The position numbers and the translations under genes were made by a program. Positions 23,479-34,371 of a DNA stretch of 64,000 bases are shown here, piece after piece. Source of the DNA: Actinomucor elegans (Eukaryota; Mucoromycota; Mucoromycetes; Mucorales; Mucoraceae); the NCBI GenBank assembly GCA_026027325.1, contig JAMSLZ010000004.1, forward strand, positions 1,550,001 through 1,614,000, in the 5' to 3' direction. A model generated the notes under the pieces. That model saw nothing but the letters and a program-made list of their open reading frames with translations, did no database searches and was not told the origin of the DNA. The number at the start of each line of letters is the position of its first letter. The stretch's first letter is position 1.

Positions 23479-24502
23479 ATGTCTCGTCCTGAACATATTG
23501 CACCACCGGAAATTGTAAGCAAACTCGGCGATAATCGAAATGTCAGTCTAAATGTCAACTTTAATTAATAGTTTTATGGTGATGACGAAGCTAGAAAATA
23601 TACAGACAAGTAACGTACATGGCAAATATGGAACCGAACTTTCTATTGACATTTATTTTACTTTAGCTCGCGTATTACTTCTATCCAAGCTGAAATGGCT
23701 TATCGTTGTTTAGAATTGTTAAACTTGACAGAAGGCCCCAAGTACCTGTTGGATATTGGATGTGGATCTGGTCTTAGTGGAGAAATTCTGGAAGAAGAAG
23801 GTCATATTTGGGTTGGTATGGATATTTCTCCTGCCATGTTGGACGTAGCCAATGAAAGAGAGGTCGAAGGCGATTTGTTTTTACAAGATACTGGTCAAGG
23901 TATGGCGTTTAGACCAGGTACATTTGACGGCTGTATCAGGTAAAGACACACTTTGCTGCAATACCAAAAATCAAAGTGTTAACAGTGATATTAGTGTTTC
24001 AGTATTGCAATGGCTTTGTAATGCGGATAAAACAATCAATAGACCTAAAGCAAGATTACAGCGCTTTTTTACAACTTTATATGCATCATTAGATAAAGGC
24101 GCTCGAGCAGTTTTCCAATTCTATCCCGAGAATGATGACCAGATCCAATTGATCATTGATGTAGCCACCAAGTGTGGTTTTGAAGGTGGTTTGTTGGTGG
24201 ATTACCCTAATTCGAAAAAGGCCAAAAAATACTATTTATGTCTGTTTGCAGGTGTACAGTCTGGCAAGAAGAATCAAATGCCCAAGGCTTTAGGTGAAGA
24301 CGGTGAAATGCATCCTGATGAAGCCAGATCAATTCAATATGAAAAACGTAGACAAGTAACTAAAAAGAGAAGATCAGACCGCAAACCCGTGAAAGGCAAA
24401 GAGTGGATCAATAACAAGAAAAAAGTGGCTCGAGACCGAGGCGATAAGGTGGTTGCTAATGATTCAAAGTTTACGGGTCGGAAGAGAAAAGTTAGATTTT
24501 AA
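23479..24502 (+). CDS. BUD23: 18S rRNA (guanine-N7)-methyltransferase Bud23
   Basis: SAM-dependent methyltransferase that makes m7G in 18S rRNA late in 40S subunit assembly, working with Trm112. Four exons: 23479-23514, 23572-23609, 23667-23939 and 23995-24502, 284 residues, the usual length. The start [12 protein letters not shown] and the following [10 protein letters not shown] are typical of Bud23. The SAM-binding motif is [15 protein letters not shown], followed by [25 protein letters not shown], which faces the substrate, is restored by splicing at 23939/23995. The C-terminal basic tail ([24 protein letters not shown]) is the WBS methyltransferase tail that binds the ribosome. The stop is 128 bp before the chitin synthase start, leaving that gene a very short promoter. 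Confidence 0.94.
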
Positions 24503-24630
24503 TAAAAGAGCCAATAAGATATCATGTTTCCCCTATACTTACACAGAAAAAAAGTTTTTATTGCTTAAATAAGGGCGATTCGTTCCTATTTATACATCTT
24601 TTTCTGCACTTTCTCTTCTTTTTTCACTCT

Positions 24631-27600
24631 ATGTCAAGCAATAAATTTGACTTGTCTAGTCAAGAGCAGCTAACAGAAGACTCGCTTACGCGATGTTTGA
24701 AGGCAGGTTTTCAAGGAAATGTGATTTATTCACGTATTAGTGATTCGGCTTTGGTTGCTGTGAACCCGTTTAAAGCCTTGCCTATACAAAGTCTACAATA
24801 TGTGGCGGAATACAAAGACACAGGCGCAGACGTTATGGAACCTCTGCCTACTCATATCTATAAACTCACAAATCAAGCCTATTTGCATATGAGACGAACT
24901 GGTATTGATCAATCTTTAATACTTTGGTAAGTTAATTTATATATATATGGGTTACTTAGGGGATACGAGTATCCGGGGATAGGGGCGCATTTCATTTTCT
25001 TTATATATTTTGCTATAGTTTAGTTTCTTTTTAAGGCCTAGTAGGTTATGTCTTCGTTAGAAGCATGTCTGATAGAATCCCATAAAAGCCAAAAAAAAAA
25101 AGAACTAGAACTATGTTTAAAAGAAAAAGAAAAAGAAAGAAACATAGTATAGGGGAAAGGGACGCTTCGGGAGGAGATTCAATTAACATGTTTCTTTGTT
25201 AGTGGTGAATCAGGCAGTGGAAAGACAGAAACCTTCAAGTTTGTACTAAATCACCTAGTGCAGCTTTCTCTACAAAAGAAAGAGTCTAAACTACAAGCTC
25301 AAATCACCAATGTTCAGACAGTTTTAGAAGCTTTTGGAAATGCTCGTACAAGCCTAAATACTAATGCTTCTCGATATGGCAAGTACGTTGAATTGCAATT
25401 TAATGAGCGGGGTCGTATGGTCGGTGCAAAACTCCTCAACTACTTGCTAGACAAGTCTCGAGTCACTGCTTGTCCTGGTCATGAACAAACCTTTCATATC
25501 TTTTACCAACTATTTGGAGGAGCTTCTACCGAAGAAAAGCAGATTTTACAGTTAGATGATGATCTATTTTACAGATATATACCCAGAAATATGGCCGCTT
25601 CTGGCGGTGAAGCGAACCAGTTCAAGAACGTCAAACAAGCTATGCGTACACTCGGCATCAATAAGAAATACCAAGCACGTATCTGGCAGTTCCTAGCCTG
25701 TTTATTGCACCTTGGTCAACTTGAATTTGTCGATGATCCTACTATACAAGAAGCTGCTTTTGTCAAGAATACCGCTACTTTGGATCTTTGTGCTGATTTC
25801 TTGGGTGTAGATCCTCGGGCTTTGGAGAATGTATTAACTTATAAAACACAGCTTGTCAAAAAGGATTTTACAACACTGATTTTGGATGCCGCTGGGGCTG
25901 CGAAACAGAGAGACGAAACTGTAAGAGCCCTTTATTCCTTATTATTCACCTGGCTGGTAGAATACATGAATACTAAATTGTGCAGTGATACTGTGCACAA
26001 CTTTATTGGTATTCTTGACTTGCCTGGACCCAGATTGAACAATGCAAGCGATTTCAACTCTTTCTGTATCAACTTGGCTAATGAACGCCTTCAGCATTTC
26101 TGTCAGCGTTCAATTTTTGAAGTGGATATGGAAGAATACCGTATGGAAGGGTTACCGGTAGTGGAAGTACCTTATTTTAATAACCAAGCCTGTGTCGAAT
26201 TGCTAACTCGCCATAAACACGGCCTATTGGATATTGTTAATCATCACTCCAAATCCAGCTCGTCTACCGAGGCGAACATGCTCGATACTTTTGCCAAATA
26301 CAACGGCACTCATGCATCATTTAGTAATAAACAGTCAGAAACAGGACAGCGGCTGTTTGCCATCCAGCATTTCGCAGGCCAAGTTACTTACAGCCCCACG
26401 CACTTCCTCGAATCCAATAAAGACATTCTTAATGCAGATCTTGTACAACTTGTCCGTGGTAGTGAAACATCACCAGCCTCTTACAATAGTTTTGCTGTAG
26501 AGCTCTTTTCCAACGATAATATCCGTACAGAAACGCATCCCAAGCAAAGTGACGCTATTCTGAATGCACAACAGCCAAGCGGCCCTCTCCGAGGTCCTTC
26601 CATGCGACGCAGTAAGTCAACCAAACGTAGACGCGCTTCTGTTTTGGAACCCGCGATTGCTGAAGAGGAAACCACCAAATCACCCGCCAAACATGTTTCT
26701 ATGGTCTTATCGCAACTCAACAAAGCATTGGACGATCTATTTGTTACGTTGGATGAAACAGTACCTTGGTTTATCTTTTGTATCAAGCCCAACGAAAACG
26801 CTGCGCCCAACCAATTTGATAGCAATTTGGTCAGATCTCAAATTCGTGCTTATGGTATCCCACAGATCTGTCAACGATTAAAGGTGCACTACACCAACAT
26901 CATGTTCCACGACGAATTCTTGGAGAGATATGCAGGCTCGTTGGAATCCAGCGGTCTAGACACATCTGCCAGTCCAAAAGAACAATGTGAGGCTGCTATC
27001 GCCCATTTTGAATGGTCAACTGAGCAAGCCACGCTTGGTGCTACAAAGGTATTTCTAGCATATTTGAAGTATTTATATCTATTTATACCTTTACTGATTT
27101 AGATGATATACATAGATTTTCCTTAGTGAATCCGTATGGCAGGGCTTAGAAGATAAACTTCGTACGGCAGAGAAAGCGGATCAACGCAAGCAAAAGGATG
27201 AAAAGAGAGTAACAGAGAATATGGCTTCATTGGCAGCCCCAATGACGAGTATGGAGCGAGATCACAGCACTGATACTTTATCCAATTTATCTTTTGGATC
27301 TAACACTGATTTCTTATTGCCTGCTGGAGGCCATCACCAATCAGACTATAATCTTTCGGATCACCGCCGCCATGATGCTGCTGCTGCTGCTGCCGCCGCT
27401 GGTTTACCTTTACCTCCAGGTGCGATCGGAAAAGCTGGATCTGTTTATACGGATGACCAGCGTTCTTTCATGTCGGAGGATGATTATCAGAATTACCAAC
27501 AGCCTGGCAGCTACCACGATACGGATTCTCAATATGGTGGATCCGATATCCACAGCCGCCAATATGCTAACCCTGAAATGAAGCAAATGCTCAATACAGC

Positions 27601-30508
27601 AGTCGTAGAGGAAGAAGCCCCAGAAGAAGATGAAAAGATGTCTGGTGCCCGTCGCCACTGGCTCAACTTTGTCTGGTTCATGACATGGTGGATCCCTACA
27701 CCTTTCTTGATCTTTTGCGGCAAGATGAAGCGTCCTGATATTCAAATCGCATGGAGAGAAAAGATGACTCTATGTATGTGTATCTTTTTGAGTTCTGGTT
27801 TTATTATTTGGTTCTTGGTCTTTTTCGGTTCGTTGGTATGTCCCCATCAAGATGTATTCAGTGCATCTGAACTGCAAGCTCATTCTGATAAAGAGAATGC
27901 TTATGTAGCCATTCGTGGTGAAGTATTTGATTTAACTAGCTTTGCTCCTCGCCATTGGGCCAGTCAAGTCATTTCTCCCGACTCTATCTTGGCATACGGC
28001 GGTAAAGATGCTTCAGCTTTGTTTCCAGTTCAAGTTTCTGCTCTTTGTGAAGGCATTACTGGTACTGTTTCGCCCTACGTTTCGCTTGATTTCAATCCCA
28101 ACATGACTGACAACAACGCACGTTATCATAACTTTTTGCCCAGTAGTGGCGATCCACGTCCTGATTGGTATTTCCAACAAATGACTATGCTGAGAAAGAA
28201 CTACAAGCTAGGCTCGATGGGCTACGCACCTAAGGATGTAGAGACGCAATCAAAGAATCCTGTAGATATGGCTGGTATCAAGACACCCCGCCAATGGGCC
28301 ATCTTGAATAATAACGTCTACGATTTAACCTTTTACATTTTGGGCGGTCGTCGTTTTGACTTGCCACCTGGCACTGCTGCACCAGATAACTCTGAGCTCA
28401 ACTTTATAGATAATGCAGTGGTCACCCTGTTCAGCCAAAAAGCAGGTCAAGATATTACAGAAGCCTGGAACGCGCTTCCTTTGGACGCTGACTTGAAGAG
28501 GAGACAAGAAGTCTGCTTAAGAAACCTGTATTATGCCGGCGCTGTGGATCAACGTAACTCTGCTCGCTGTCTATTTGCCGAGTATCTGTTATTGATCGTT
28601 ACCGTCTTCTTGTGTTTGGTCATTGTTTTCAAGTTTTTGGCTGCACTTCAGTTCCGTACCCGTCGTGAACCTGAAAAGCATGAAAAGTTTGTCATCTGTC
28701 AAGTACCTTGTTATACTGAAGGAGAAGAAGAACTTCGCAAAACCATCGATTCCATCAGTTCGCTTCAATATGATGATAAACGTAAGCTGTTGTTTATTAT
28801 CTGTGATGGTATGGTTATTGGTGGTGGTAACGATCGTCCCACCTCTCGTATTGTGCTTGATATTCTTGGTGTAGATGCCAACATTGATCCTGAGGCCTTG
28901 TCCTTTTTCTCTGTCGGTGAAGGCCAAAAGCAGCATAACATGGGTAAAGTCTACTCTGGTCTATACGAATGCCGCGGTCATGTCGTTCCTTATATTGTTG
29001 TATCCAAAGTGGGCAAGCCTACTGAAAGACAAAAACCTGGTAACCGTGGTAAACGTGATAGTCAATTGATCTTGATGAGCTTCTTGAACAAGGTCCACTT
29101 TAACTCGCCCATGACACCCTTTGAACTCGAACTGTATCATCAAATCAAGAATGTCATTGGTGTGAACCCTAGTTTTTATGAGTTCGTGCTCATGGTAGAC
29201 GCTGATACTGAAGTTATGCCTGACGGTCTTAATCGGATGGTTTCTGTATTTACTCATGACTCCAAGATCATTGGTCTTTGTGGTGAAACTGTATTATCAA
29301 ACGAAAAAGACAGTTGGGTTACTATGATTCAAGTGTACGAATACTTTATTTCCCATTATCTTATCAAGGCTTTCGAATCATTGTTTGGCTCTGTTACTTG
29401 TTTACCAGGTTGTTTTTGTATGTATCGTTTGCGTTCACCTCAAAAGAATAAGCCTTTGCTTGTTTCCAACCAAATTATCGAAGACTATTCGATCAACAAG
29501 GTTGATACACTGCACAAGAAGAATTTGCTTCACTTGGGTGAGGATCGTTATCTTACTACCTTGATCTTGAAACATTTTCCCAACTACAAGACCAAGTTTG
29601 TTTCTGATGCTAAATGTGCTACCAATGCCCCTGATCAATGGTCTGTTCTACTCTCTCAGCGTCGTCGTTGGATTAACTCAACCATTCACAACTTGGGTGA
29701 ACTTGTCTTTTTACCTCAACTCTGTGGTTTTTGCTGTTTCTCGATGCGATTTGTAGTAATGCTTGATTTGATCAGTACCTTGGTACAGCCTGCTATCGTC
29801 GGCTACCTTGTTTATTTGATATATACCTTGGCTACCTCCACTTCCGGTGTACCTATCATGTCTATTATTACCATTGCTGGTGTATACGGTCTGCAAGCTA
29901 TTATTTTCTTGCTTCATAGAAAATGGGAACATATTATTTGGATGATTGTATCCATCTTTGCCATTCCCGTATTCTCGTTCCTGATTCCTATCTATTCTTA
30001 CTGGCACTTTGATGATTTCTCTTGGGGTAATACTCGTGTCGTTATGGGTGACAAGGGCAAAAAGTTGGTCATGGCTGACGAGGGCAAATTCGATCCCAAA
30101 TCCATTCCTGTCATGACATGGGACGAGTATGAAGCCAGTATGTACGATGATGACATGAACGGTGGTGGCTATTTCAACGATAACGCTTCGGTTGGGTCTC
30201 ATGGTTCTCAACGTTCTGGTTATAGCCAGGGCACTTACTATAGTCAACAAAGCTATTTGAGCAAGCCAGGCCAATACGGCCAAATGGCACCTAGCAATCA
30301 GTCGTTTATGATGCACCCACCTGCACCCCAATCGGTTCGAGGCGCTTCGCCTGCGTTCAACAGTAGCAATTTACCACCTTACCAATCTCCTACACCAGGC
30401 TATGCAACACCAACTCCTATGATGGGATTTAATGGTCCTCCTATAGGTCAATATGGTGTTCCACCTGCTGCTGGCCAATTCAACAGACCTCAATCCCCTT
30501 TTCACTAA
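24631..30508 (+). CDS. Chitin synthase with N-terminal myosin-like motor (class V/VII)
   Basis: Polytopic plasma-membrane enzyme polymerising UDP-GlcNAc into chitin. Three exons: 24631-24926, 25203-27048 and 27116-30508, 1844 residues. Residues 1 to about 740 form a myosin-motor-like domain with P-loop GESGSGKT (100-107) and switch-I-like NASRYGK. The switch II position reads DLPGPR instead of DIxGFE, so ATPase activity is doubtful. Next come two membrane segments (about 898-955), a cytochrome-b5-like segment (AYVAIRGEVFDLTSF) and the family 2 glycosyltransferase domain with VMVDADTEVMPDG, EDRYLTT and QRRRW (1562-1566). Membrane helices follow, then a Gly/Gln/Pro/Tyr-rich tail. No C-terminal DEK-like domain is seen, unlike many class V enzymes. 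Intron 1 is long (276 bp). The start is the first ATG after a C/T-rich leader. Confidence 0.94.
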
Positions 30509-31155
30509 CTCATAGATAAATAATAATGGAAACTTCATTGTATTTCTTGTTTTACTACTGGTATTATATATTTCTTTTGACAAACCAAATCACTTTGTGT
30601 ATACATTTTACTTTTTTGCATATATATAAATAAAAAAACTACTACTCTTTTTTTTTTAAAAAAAAAAAAAAACTAATACAGTTAGGCATCTACTGATCTA
30701 ATTAGCGATAGAATCGGAGGAACAGTGAAAGTATGATGTATAGCTAACTCAGGGCTTATGAAATGTTATGCATTAGCTTATTCATTATCCCAATATGCAT
30801 TATTACGTAGCTTTTCATCTCTGTAGTATCCGCTCGCCCAAGTTGACTCATTCTTGTTTCGTCCATTAAATGCTTATCAATACTGATTTGCCTACTTGCA
30901 ACACTAATATTACAAGATTTTAATCGCCGGTCGGTAATTTAATATTATCCTTATTATCACTGGAAAAACTTGCAGAACCCACATGTACACTTTAGCTTAT
31001 TGTTCCAAAACTAAACCTTGTCAATATATACAACATGTGATTTAATAAAGTTTATTTCCAATTGAAGGACTCATCAAATGACGTGATATTTCCTTTAATT
31101 CATGGATTTATGTCTAGGCTTTTTTTTTCCTGAAATCATTTCCAACATGGACATT

Positions 31156-31200
31156 TCAAGATCGAATTCGATTTAATATTACATCAGATGACTACTGCTT
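31156..31200 (-). repeat. Dispersed repeat, copy 11
   Basis: A diverged copy. On the minus strand it reads GCAGTAGTCATCTGATGTAA, then TATTAAATCGAATTCGATC. It is about 195 bp from copy 12 in the same orientation. Confidence 0.45.
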
Positions 31201-31350
31201 ATTTATGAATGAGACACTACTTTTTAACGGAATAGCTATTTTTTTTTAAAAAAAAATATTAAAGTATAGCAAATGTATTACATTTTGGATGTGAGATGCA
31301 AACTATAAACACTTTATGTAAATATGTTCAATCATTTCTAGATTCTAGGG

Positions 31351-31398
31351 CTCTTCCCAATTTAATGTCGCATCTAATTAGTAATCATTACTGAGAAG
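31351..31398 (-). repeat. Dispersed repeat, copy 12
   Basis: On the minus strand it reads TCTCAGTAATGATTACTAAT, then TAGATGCGACATTAAATTGG. A well-preserved copy. Confidence 0.75.
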
Positions 31399-31723
31399 AA
31401 GCTGTAGAGTCTATTGAACCTTTTATTTCAAAGTAATATAGATACTGTACCTTATATTAATGATTAGAAGTAAATGTCCTGTATCCTTAAGCCTTTGTTG
31501 GGTCTCTAGATAGACAAATTATGGTCAAATATCGTATTTGATAGGTATTCCATACTCGAAACAAACTGTTATAAATAATGAATCCTAAGTTAACAAGATG
31601 ATTAGATGCATATATATATATATATATATATATTTATATGCTCTAGTTTGAGTTCTATTTGATGGATAAAAAAAAATTGACTAGAAGAAACCATGGCCAA
31701 AAGAAGATGATAACTAGTACTAA

Positions 31724-33710
31724 AGTTATTCTAGTTCACCAAACGCTGATGTCAATTGGAATTCTTGTGGCTTCACTGTTCGCAAAGACAAGTATTTTCA
31801 TTTTAGTTTTTCACTTCAAGGTTTATCAAAAGTGGGCCTACAAAATATTCCAATCGATGACATGGAAGAACCGATCATGATACATAGTATTGAAACACAA
31901 GGTGATAGATTTCCTAAGGGAACTAATCATATATTGAATTTTTTGCAATACATAATGAAATAATGGTTCCGGCTTAACCATGTCGGTATGTACTCATAAT
32001 AATACACCTAACAATATTGCCTTTACTCCTAAAGCTTGGGAAAGTCTAAAGCGTATATTTTTACCACAAATATATATCTACATCAACTGAAGATAATATA
32101 TTATACTGATCATAAACATACTAAAACTGCACCATGCCAATTTATATCTACTTGCATTGTTCATCCCAGAGCAGATCTATTACCCATGACTACATGTATC
32201 AATTAGTAGTCTATCTTTTGTATTTATTAATCCAAACAAATTGTCGTGTATTTCTGTTTTAATCAATATGACTGGATCTGAACCATCTAAATAACTCAAA
32301 TAAAATTCATCGTTATTTTGGCTAGTAAACCTTAGTTTATTGAAAAACTACCATTACATCAAGATCTATTATCATTTCGTGGATTGGCTATACTATGACT
32401 ATGTAAGCCCAGCAAATGAGAAATAATCGTATTCAGGCGCAACTCAGTGGGCTGTCTTCAGTTATTCTTCGTATGAGCAATATAATTTGACTAAACCTAT
32501 GGATGAGTATAAGAAATTGTAAAAAAAAAAAAAAATTAATGAATAATCAATAGCCTAATTTGATTACCCTTATATCTCCATGTCTTTAAATAATACATAG
32601 TAAAGCTACGAACTTATTACTAGTGTCAATATTAAGTAACCAAGTACATATACAATTCCTATATTTCCTCAAAAACGTCCACATATAGCAGTATTCAACT
32701 CTCTATTAATTAATATGATTTTATCAAGAGCATCGATGATCCAAAATCTGTCACAACAAAACCATGGTCAATAACATGAATCATGTGCATACATTAAACA
32801 CGGTAATTTTATTCAAGGCTCTTACAAGACATCAGTATACTATGTGTGGAAAGTATCTAATCCTTACAAGGCTAACAAAAACACAAGTTGCATAAAGCCC
32901 ATGTTAATAGATCACACGGAGCAAGTTGAGATGACTCTACAGATGCATTATCGGTAGGTATTTCCAATCTTGCTAGCTAATATCAGATTCCTAGCCTACT
33001 GCAGTCGATAATCAAACTGAAAGAGTGGTATAACATACCTCTTTTGTGGAATGCCGGCACCGTCCAATGACAAGCTTAAATCTAGACGTGGCATGAGATG
33101 TATAACAAGGTAAACAGTACATCTCCCGAGGTATTTGGCAATTGAAATATATCTACATTTCACAGTCAGAATATTCTCTCGCTTACGAGGTATATTATGC
33201 CTAAGATCAAAAGAGAACACAGCACAGTTATTTTTCCAAGTTGGGCATAAAAAAGATTTCTGCATTAATCAAGTTTATCTGAGGTGATGAATCAAGTAAA
33301 ATATAGATATATTAACAAAATGTATATTTCAAAGCTACCAAGATATTGTAGCCAAGGATTCAATGAAGCTCTCTATTGATATTGCCTGTTGAAGTCATCC
33401 TGAAACGCAGAAATAGATCGACAAAAAGTGTGATGAACTAGTCAAAAATAGGAACCAAGTAAATCTCATGCGCCTAGTAAGGTTTCTATGAAACAAGTTG
33501 AATAAAAATGGTGTTCCTTTTCAATATTCATTTCCTCATACGTATTACACTTTACAATTTTTTGAAAATGCCCTTCAAGAGATTACTGATTACCAGGCTA
33601 TCAGAACTGTGTTGGAAAAATTAACAATAATGATTTTCTCGTTCCTTTTTTTTTCTTTGAACTTGAGCATAATACAGCGGCCTTATCGAGCTTTACTATT
33701 CCAACAATGA
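31724..33710 (+). pseudogene. Decayed coding sequence of unknown family
   Basis: Several plus-strand stretches look like real protein but are not joined by any intact frame. 31724-31963 is open for 79 codons without a start (DVNWNSCGFTVRKDKYFHF; PIDDMEEPIMIHSIETQGD). A second stretch near 31990-32090 reads FTPKAWESLKRIFLP. A third, 32775-32957, is open for 60 codons (YIKHGNFIQGSYKTSVYYVW). A fourth, 33498-33710, reads YSFPHTYYTLQFFENALQEI. Frames change and stops intervene between them. This could be a dead gene or mobile element, or a live gene with several introns that I could not assemble. I do not recognise the family. Confidence 0.3.
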
Positions 33711-34371
33711 TATTAATTGGTGTACTGTATCCTTCATTCACTTTCTGAAAGTCCATTATTAAATTAAATTTGTTCAGTTAAAGAGCAGTTGCAAATTTTC
33801 CTTCAGGTCGTTTTTTTTTAATAAAAGGTAGCAGCATACGTTGAAAATATATACACAAGCTAATGAATTTATAACTATACATTATTTACGTTAGAGCAAC
33901 TATTACTCTGGATAGGAGGTTTTTCATTGTCCAGACTTGAGTTAATTGCATATAATTTCCCATTTAACTGTTGATAGCATGTCGGAATTTCTTAACTATT
34001 ATATTTCTTTTTGAAATTAAAAACTAATCATTTTAGATCTTTATAGAAACAATACAAAAGGGGAATAAAATATGGTTTTGGCTATTTTTTATTTTTTATT
34101 TTTTTTTTTTTTACATGCAAAAGATTAAATTGTTCAATGAATCGCGGCAATTCACTACACCTCTTTTTCAACCAAGGTTTTAATTAAACTACAGCGCTTC
34201 TCCTATTCAAAATATTGCAATCATAAATAAAAGTCCTGTCATAAATGTGTAGATAGAAGCTTTACTGCAAATATTAAGTTTTTATTAAAGACACATCATA
34301 TGTCAACATACGATATAGAATTACAATAGAGATAGCTGTCGCCACTATCGTAAAATGTCACTTCAAGGCAT

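Larger units (their letters stand above)
30509..34371. other. Intergenic region with decayed coding sequence
   Basis: Convergent spacer between the chitin synthase and the M13 peptidase. A T10A15 block at 30648-30672 lies in the probable chitin synthase 3' UTR, and a T9A9 block is at 31239-31256. Two minus-strand copies of the dispersed repeat lie at 31156-31200 and 31351-31398. A TA microsatellite is at about 31610-31632. From about 31720 to 33710 broken protein-like frames are seen and annotated separately. Confidence 0.55.

Noticed and set aside
29711..30331. 206-codon minus-strand frame inside the chitin synthase
   Set aside because: Antisense shadow of a long coding exon, with no start context or domain.
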